Below are positions 58,503-64,000 of a stretch of DNA of 64,000 bases, one piece after another. The notes below the pieces were generated by a model. It was given only the letters and a program-made list of their open reading frames with translations, was not told the DNA's origin and did no database searches. Each line of letters begins with the position of its first letter. Position 1 is the stretch's first letter. This stretch comes from Ctenosaura bakeri (Eukaryota > Chordata > Lepidosauria > Squamata > Iguanidae). A program made the translations under genes and the position numbers. Location: the NCBI GenBank assembly GCA_948474755.1, contig CAOLHI010000558.1:310001-374000 (forward strand), read 5' to 3'.

Positions 58503-58665
58503 ACTTGTTGTTCATCAAATCTACTTTGACTTATGGCAGTTAACAACAACCTTCAACCTACGATTGAGAGAGTTCTGGGATAGCCTCTCATCAGCAGCCA
58601 CACTTAGGTCTTGCAAACTGTAGGCTGTTGCTTCCTTAATATTTTCTCCCTGCATCAACTAGATG
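58503..58665 (-). mobile_element. Bov-B LINE 3' end fragment, antisense
   Basis: 'ctactttgacttatggcagt' and 'ctcatcagcagccacactta' then 'ggtcttgcaaactgtaggct' follow the order of the Bov-B 3' UTR seen at 28.66-28.78 kb. Confidence 0.65.
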
Positions 58666-60286
58666 CAACTGTTTTTTTGATATTTTTATTTTTTTTAAAA
58701 AAAAAACAGGTTTCTTAACACTCAAAATACATTTTTGTCTTTTTAAAAATATTTTCAAATACTCTTTCCACCCCTTTCACTTTCCCATGATTCCCCAAGC
58801 AAGAAACGAAACTGCAGCCCCCATTTAAAATTTTGCCGATCTCAACAGGGTTTGATCAAACTGGAAGAAGATAGTGAACTGAGTGTTTTCCCTGCCCACT
58901 TTTCCCTGTGTAAAGTCTGGCACTATGTCTGGCTTGCTCTTCTAAACATCTTTTTCCAAAACTGACTTCATCTTCCGAATTTGCTTTTGCAATCATCCAG
59001 GCTGGACACATTTAAAAGTAAGAACAAATAGACTTTTTTCTTCCAAATTCTCCAGAAGTCTCAACACTGTGTGTTATTATTAATCAGTACATGGAAAACG
59101 AATGGCCAGGCGTAAAGAAAACAGACCAAAGTAAAGCAAAGCAACAGAGATGCTGGTTTTCTGTCCATCTGAACTGAAGCACATTAAGACCCACTGATAT
59201 TGGAATGAGGGTTGAGCACACTGGTTGGAGTATGTCAGCATTCATTTGTTTCTGGGTCCTAGTATACATGTGTTCTAATAATGGCTTCATTTATAAAGAT
59301 TAGAAACTACAGTAAATCATTATGCAGAACGCTTAAATATTAACCAAAAAAGTAACAACTCTAAAGCATGTTGTGAACTGGAAGGCGTGAACAAATTCTT
59401 CTTTTGCAGTTTGGGATAGCTTTTTAGTAGAAACTGAGGTCATACAATTGTTATGAAAGTGTACTCACTTCCCTGTGACTGATATGCAAATTACGGGAAG
59501 AGGAAATCTTTCTTTCTCTGAAAAACACATCTTCCCATTCAAATTACTCTGTTCCACAACAGTTGCTGCAACTGCTTTATCTCACACCGCCTTTTCTATG
59601 TCTCCATCTTTGACTTGAAACAGTAATCCATCCAAAAATAAATGCATTTGCTAGAGCTTTACATCTCAAAGAGACTAAACAAAAAGCATACACGTTGCCT
59701 ATCGACAGTAAGTTATTGGAAAGCACCAAAGCTTTTAGAACTGAATCTTAATGAGTTCAACTGTTAATTTCCAAGGGCATTAGCCAGACCTTATAAGATC
59801 AGACTACAGAAAAATGGACCGAGGATATGGGAGGCAAAGAAATAAAAGGCATCCATCCGTGCCAGATGTGTATAGCTTCCAACAGGCACAATGTGGAACC
59901 CTCAGTCAATTCTCCCTTGAAAAATAGCCTTTTGAGTTAAGAACAGAAGTATGGTGCAGCACTCACAGAGATAAGAAGCAGGCTGCAGGTAAGATGGCTT
60001 GTGTTGTCTATTGAACCCCATGGCTCATTCAGTTTTCACCCAGTTGTTGATAGCCAATATGGATGCAAGGTGTATCACTATAGAAGAATGAGTAAGGATC
60101 ATTGTATATAGGGCTGCCTTTGAAGCCTACTCACAAAATTCATTTGGTTAAAATCACACCTTTTAGGCCACCTTCCTTAATTTGATGCCCCCTCCCCAAT
60201 ACATTTGTTATTGTAGCTACTCATGATTAGGGGAGATAACAGTCAAATATGGCTGGAGGACAACAAGTTGAGAAAGGCTGTGCCAG
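58666..60286. other. Intergenic, no feature recognised
   Basis: T- and A-runs lie at 58671-58705. I saw no gene or clear repeat. Confidence 0.5.
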
Positions 60287-60514
60287 GCTTTTGACCACAC
60301 TACAGTTATACCACTTTCATACTATTTTAACTGTCATGGTTCTACCCTACATTATCCTGGGAATTGTAATTTTGTGAGGCCTCAGCCTTCTCTGCCAGTG
60401 ATGTAGTTCTGGGCAGTGCACTGGAGGATTCTAAGAACTTATCAAACTACATATCCAGGATTCTGAGTCAAAGTGATCTCAAACAACTATAATTTTCCAG
60501 TGTGGATGTACCCT
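60287..60514. mobile_element. hAT-like non-autonomous transposon
   Basis: It starts 'ccacactacagttataccac' and ends 'tataattttccagtgtggat', so the ends are roughly inverted. Inside are 'gggaattgtaattttgtgag' and 'aaactacatatccaggattc', which pair. Similar elements are common in squamates and are usually placed in hAT. Old copy. Confidence 0.6.
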
Positions 60515-60879
60515 AAGACTGGTATAATGGAACCCATCTTGTCCATTCTCAAACAGGTTCGCTGCCTGCTGCGTCACTGAAAAGTACAATTTTTTTAAAG
60601 CTACATGTGTCTTGAGAGTCAGATATATAAAGTATCAGCTACTACTGTGTGATTATACTCAAATATGGAGGTCAGAGAGATTTTCCTGGGTCAGGGCAGG
60701 GCTTGGTAAAGTTACTCTGTGGACTGCAACTTCAAGAATTCCTCAGCCAAATAACCACTGGCTATGTTGTCTGGAGGCTGGGGTCCTTGGAACTGTAGTA
60801 TTTAAAAGTAGATTTTAAAAACTCTGCTTTGAAAAGTGAGTGGCAAATTAGGAAAGAACATTTTTAATGGCAATGCTCC
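60515..60879. other. Intergenic gap
   Basis: No feature recognised with confidence. 'ctgtggactgcaacttcaag' may be another hAT-like scrap. Confidence 0.4.
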
Positions 60880-61035
60880 GGTTGTGGTATTCTCTCCCCA
60901 AAGATGTTCACCCAGAACCAAAACTTCTATCTTTCAGGTTCAACTTGGCAAATATCATATTATGTGCCATTTAATCTATCTTAATTATGCTGATGCTTTT
61001 TAGCTGCCTCATAGCATTTACACACACATATAAAC
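60880..61035 (+). mobile_element. LINE 3' end fragment (CR1/L2-like)
   Basis: 'gttgtggtattctctcccca' followed by 'caggttcaacttggcaaata' parallels the 3' segment seen at 8.65 kb. Very old. Confidence 0.4.
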
Positions 61036-61699
61036 CCTCCACATTTGTGGGTTTTACTTTCATGTATTTGATTATTTCTGAGTTCCTCCGACTCATGCCC
61101 CTCCTACCGCAAGTGCTTCATTTCTGGGGAAACCTTTCCTGTCAGTTGCTCTGATCAGGTCACATAGCCCTTTAAAAATCTGCCGCTGGTCCTCTTCCTC
61201 CTCCACCAGCCACTGTCTGGCCAGGTAAGGCTGGCTCACAGCCCAATTTCTTAGCACCACAAATCCTCTCCTGATTCCCCAAACATACTCGACAAAGGAG
61301 ATGGGCTAGAGAGAGGAAGTAAAGGGCCACTGTACTGCCCCTCCTCATTTCCCTTTTCCAGTTTGGACCTTGGGTGCCCATTCTTTCCACCATGCCTTGG
61401 TCCCCTTCCCACAGACATGAACACACATTTCAATATTTACAGTTTTTCTACTTTTGCAAGGGTCCTGTGACCCTAACCCTAGCAGGTGCAGAGGGCCACC
61501 TGTATATATAAAACTTTCTATGAATGTCTTGCTTTTTTGAATTACTGTAAGACAGTAAATAATTATAGTTTAAACTAGGAATGTAAAGAATATTCACAAA
61601 TGTTCTCATCCTCAATGAGAAACAGTATCTTGTCGTGCCAAGACAGTATTTCCTCTCATCTCAATGTCAGATTTTTTTTTCCTTTTTACAGTCCTGCAT
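61036..61699. other. Intergenic, no feature recognised
   Basis: The minus-strand frames at 61172-61433 have no recognisable domain. Confidence 0.5.
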
Positions 61700-61811
61700 G
61701 GCCATTTCTGCACTAGCCTGTTATAGCGCGACAATTCCACTTTCAACATCCTCTGGAATCCTGGAGTTTGCAGTTTCTGGAGGGGCTAGTCGGGCTAGTG
61801 CGGAAATGGCC
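61700..61811. mobile_element. Foldback MITE, copy 10, internally deleted (112 bp)
   Basis: The left arm is complete from GGCCATTTCTGCACTAG to 'gagtttgcagtttctggagg'. The right arm is reduced to GCTAGTGCGGAAATGGCC. CAT lies on both sides (61697-61699 and 61812-61814), so the outer ends and target duplication survived the loss of the inner right arm. Confidence 0.9.
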
Positions 61812-62100
61812 CATGAGTACAAAAAGACCAGCATATCAGTCAGCTGCTGCTGCAGCATCAAGAACATGTTGTGTATACATTTAGTTTGCACATACTCATT
61901 TTCTTTGAAATTTTCTTAAGAAAAGTACTGAAATGTTGAGAATCTTGGAATCTTGTGCAACTGGAAGAAAACATTTCAAATTTTTCATAATTGCATGCAA
62001 GGAAACTGTTATAAGCAACGATCTATATCCCTCATTCAAATAGCCTTTCCTAAATCTTTTCATAATTCTCTCTCCTGCCTCAAGTTCACAGAATATAAGT

Positions 62101-62138
<38 letters not shown>

Positions 62139-63101
62139 ATTTCACGCATTTGTGCTTTCCCATGCCCTTTGCTGATAGCTTCTTCCCTCCTTGTTTAGTC
62201 TCAAAGCCTTTTTTTCCCTCTCTTTCTGAAAAACATAGGAAGTAGTTGTTAGAATAAGGGTGTAAGTGTAAGGTGTAAGTTGCTAGAATGGGGTGGGGAA
62301 TGCACAGCCTGTGGGTGGCCCGTGGACCTCATCACCCCCTTTTTGTCCCTCCCAAGCCCCTTATCCTTAAATATTCTGGAAAACCCAATTTTTATAAAAA
62401 CTCCAAGAGAAACTACTCCATAGTTCCCACATGCATTTCTTGGATGTCCCCAAATGCCCCCAAATGCTTTTGTCCAACAACAACATCAACAAACCAACCT
62501 AAAACAGCTGAAACTTGGGCAAGTCAAAACTGGAAGCAGACTGAAAGGATACTGTGGGAACACAGAGTGAAAACTGGTCCCCACCCCTGCTTCTGTAGTT
62601 GCTCCCCACTGTGCTACGTTGGAGAGATGAGCTCTTTGTTATTCATAAAAGACTACTGATGCCCAAGCGTGGCACAGGCCATGCCAAAACGGCACCCTGT
62701 GGCGTAATCTCTGCATGGATCATGAGCTGCTGGGGGTGTTTTACAAAGAAAATCTGTTTTCAGAAGCAATCATCCAAAGCAGAAAGCTGGAAGCAAAGGC
62801 GAAAGAACATACGGCTTCCCTCCCCAGCAATATTTTCTCTCCAAATTGTCCCCATATAGTCTCTCTCCTCATATAGGATTAAGAAAATATTTGCTTTCAA
62901 CCAAAGGGAATATCTAGAGCACAGGAACTGGAAAAGCTCTTTTAACAAAGAATGAAATTACTTCTTATTAACCTACAATCACAATTGAATATAATTGAAT
63001 CTATTGAAGTTTCCAATAATGCAGTTATGACTACAAGTTGCTACAGTCTTTCCTGAACAGGAGTAGCTTATCAAAGTAGTCCATGCATTGGTAACTTCAC
63101 G
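61812..63101. other. Intergenic, with TA microsatellite
   Basis: Contains the TA run below. The plus-strand 123-codon frame at 62288-62659 shows no known domain. Confidence 0.5.
62104..62136 (+). repeat. (TA)n microsatellite
   Basis: About 16 uninterrupted TA units. Confidence 0.95.
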
Positions 63102-63290
63102 ATTGTTGTTGTGTGCCTTCAAGTTGTTTCTGACTTATGGCAACACTGTGCTGAAACTATCATGGAATTTTATGGGGCTGAGAGTATGTGATACACCCGA
63201 TGTCACCCAGTGGGTTTCCATGGCCAAGTGAGGAACAACCCTGGCCTCCAGGTCATAGCCAACTGCACAAATCTCTACACCATGGGGGCT
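63102..63290 (-). mobile_element. Sauria-type SINE
   Basis: Plus-strand TTG tail, 'tgtgtgccttcaagttgttt', 'ctgacttatggcaacactgt', 'cacccagtgggtttccatgg', then a diverged head. The part between the tail and 'gctgagagtatgtgat' is shortened. Confidence 0.85.
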
Positions 63291-63864
63291 CTCTAACTTC
63301 TCAGTTAGGCTACTATAATGTGATTTATATCTGCCCTTGAAAGAGAGACAGAAGCTGAAGTATGAATGTAGTTTCTTCTTGGAGAAAGTAATTGAATAAC
63401 CTTAGCCATTTTGTTCCTTCTGTGAGAATTTTTTTTTTAATGGCATTTTTCAAAGCCTATTTGCAGTTTGGGGCTTATTCTGTGTAAAATTTTTACATGG
63501 TTGTTTTGAACACAAAACAACATTTTCAGCACAGGAAACGTCTTAGATCTTTTCTGGAGAAACATTTTATCTGAGACGGAAATACTACTTTATGGACAGA
63601 AAATATTGTTTTCTGCACAGAAAATACTGTTTTTTGCACAAAGCAACTGTGTGCAGATTATGTGCTAAGTCCCAAACTGTGAAGATTTTTGCCAGTGCAG
63701 AACTCTTCTCATAAAGAATTGTCAACACTTGAAAAAAATCTGTTTTTTAATCATATTTTGAATATTTTTTAATATTCTTTCCCTCCCTTAAGCTGCAGCT
63801 AGTGCAAAACACAGTAGGTAAATTATTGACCAGAACATCACATGGATATCATATAATACTATAT

Positions 63865-64000
63865 GTTGCTGTTGTTGCTGTGTGCCATCAAGTCATTTTC
63901 CAACTTATGGTGACTAAGCCAAACCTATTATGGGTCTTTCTTGGCAAGATTTGTTCATTTGCTTTCCTCTGTGGCTGAGAGAGTGTCACTTGCTCAAAAA
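63865..64000 (-). mobile_element. Sauria-type SINE, cut by the window edge
   Basis: Begins with the tail 'gttgctgttgttgctgtgtg' and runs through 'cttatggtgactaagccaaa' to 'gctgagagagtgtcacttgc'. The tRNA head lies beyond position 64000. Confidence 0.85.

Noticed and set aside
62288..62659. 123-codon plus-strand frame
   Set aside because: No recognisable domain; low-complexity phrases and no conservation evidence.

Overview
The window looks like nuclear DNA of a squamate reptile (lizard or snake; genus not determinable). The evidence is the mix of mobile elements: Bov-B (RTE) LINE pieces, tRNA-derived SINEs with a Bov-B-like tail (Sauria type), a 5S-rRNA-derived SINE with a similar tail, CR1 LINE 3' ends ending in repeats of ATTCTATG, a DIRS-type tyrosine-recombinase retroelement, solo LTRs and many short DNA transposons. 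Nothing bacterial or viral dominates, and no long intact reading frame is present.

Only one host gene is convincingly visible. The last coding exon of SH3YL1 lies on the + strand at 5399-5592 and encodes the C-terminal SH3 domain. It has a clean splice acceptor, a stop codon and a 3' UTR ending near an AATAAA at 6211. The preceding 5.4 kb is read as its last intron; no earlier exon was recognised there. The remaining ~57.8 kb behaves as an intergenic, repeat-rich desert. FAM110C, which lies downstream of SH3YL1 in mammals, was not seen.

Layout. 1-5398: intron with a Sauria SINE and a solo LTR. 5.4-6.2 kb: SH3YL1 terminal exon. 6.2-15.8 kb: mostly plain AT-rich DNA with SINEs, an old LINE end and the first foldback MITE. 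15.8-22.5 kb: CR1, Bov-B tail, DIRS remnant (18.3-19.95 kb), Bov-B RT fragment, two antisense CR1s. 23-25 kb: microsatellites and LINE ends. 28.6-31.0 kb: a CR1 interrupted successively by a Bov-B and a solo LTR, both with target-site duplications. 33.8-37.7 kb: a cluster of foldback MITEs and SINEs. 38.8 kb: 5S-derived SINE. 41.1 and 46.7 kb: two copies of a GC-rich ~415-bp DNA transposon, the second inserted inside a SINE. 49.7-53.2 kb: a long decayed antisense Bov-B split by a 644-bp DNA transposon. 54.3-61.8 kb: more foldback MITEs and a probable non-autonomous Helitron. 63.1-64.0 kb: two more SINEs, the last cut by the window edge.

The most interesting structure is a DNA-transposon group with ends 5'-GGCC(A/C)TTTC(C/T)(G/A)CAC and 3-bp target duplications. 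It occurs as ten ~110-200-bp near-perfect hairpins, two GC-rich ~415-bp elements and one 644-bp element. In the hairpin copies, sequence variants are shared between the two arms of the same copy, which suggests arm-to-arm homogenisation. The two GC-rich copies both keep an exon-like 75/76-nt block flanked by splice-site consensus. Boundaries of repeats without target duplications are estimates by eye.
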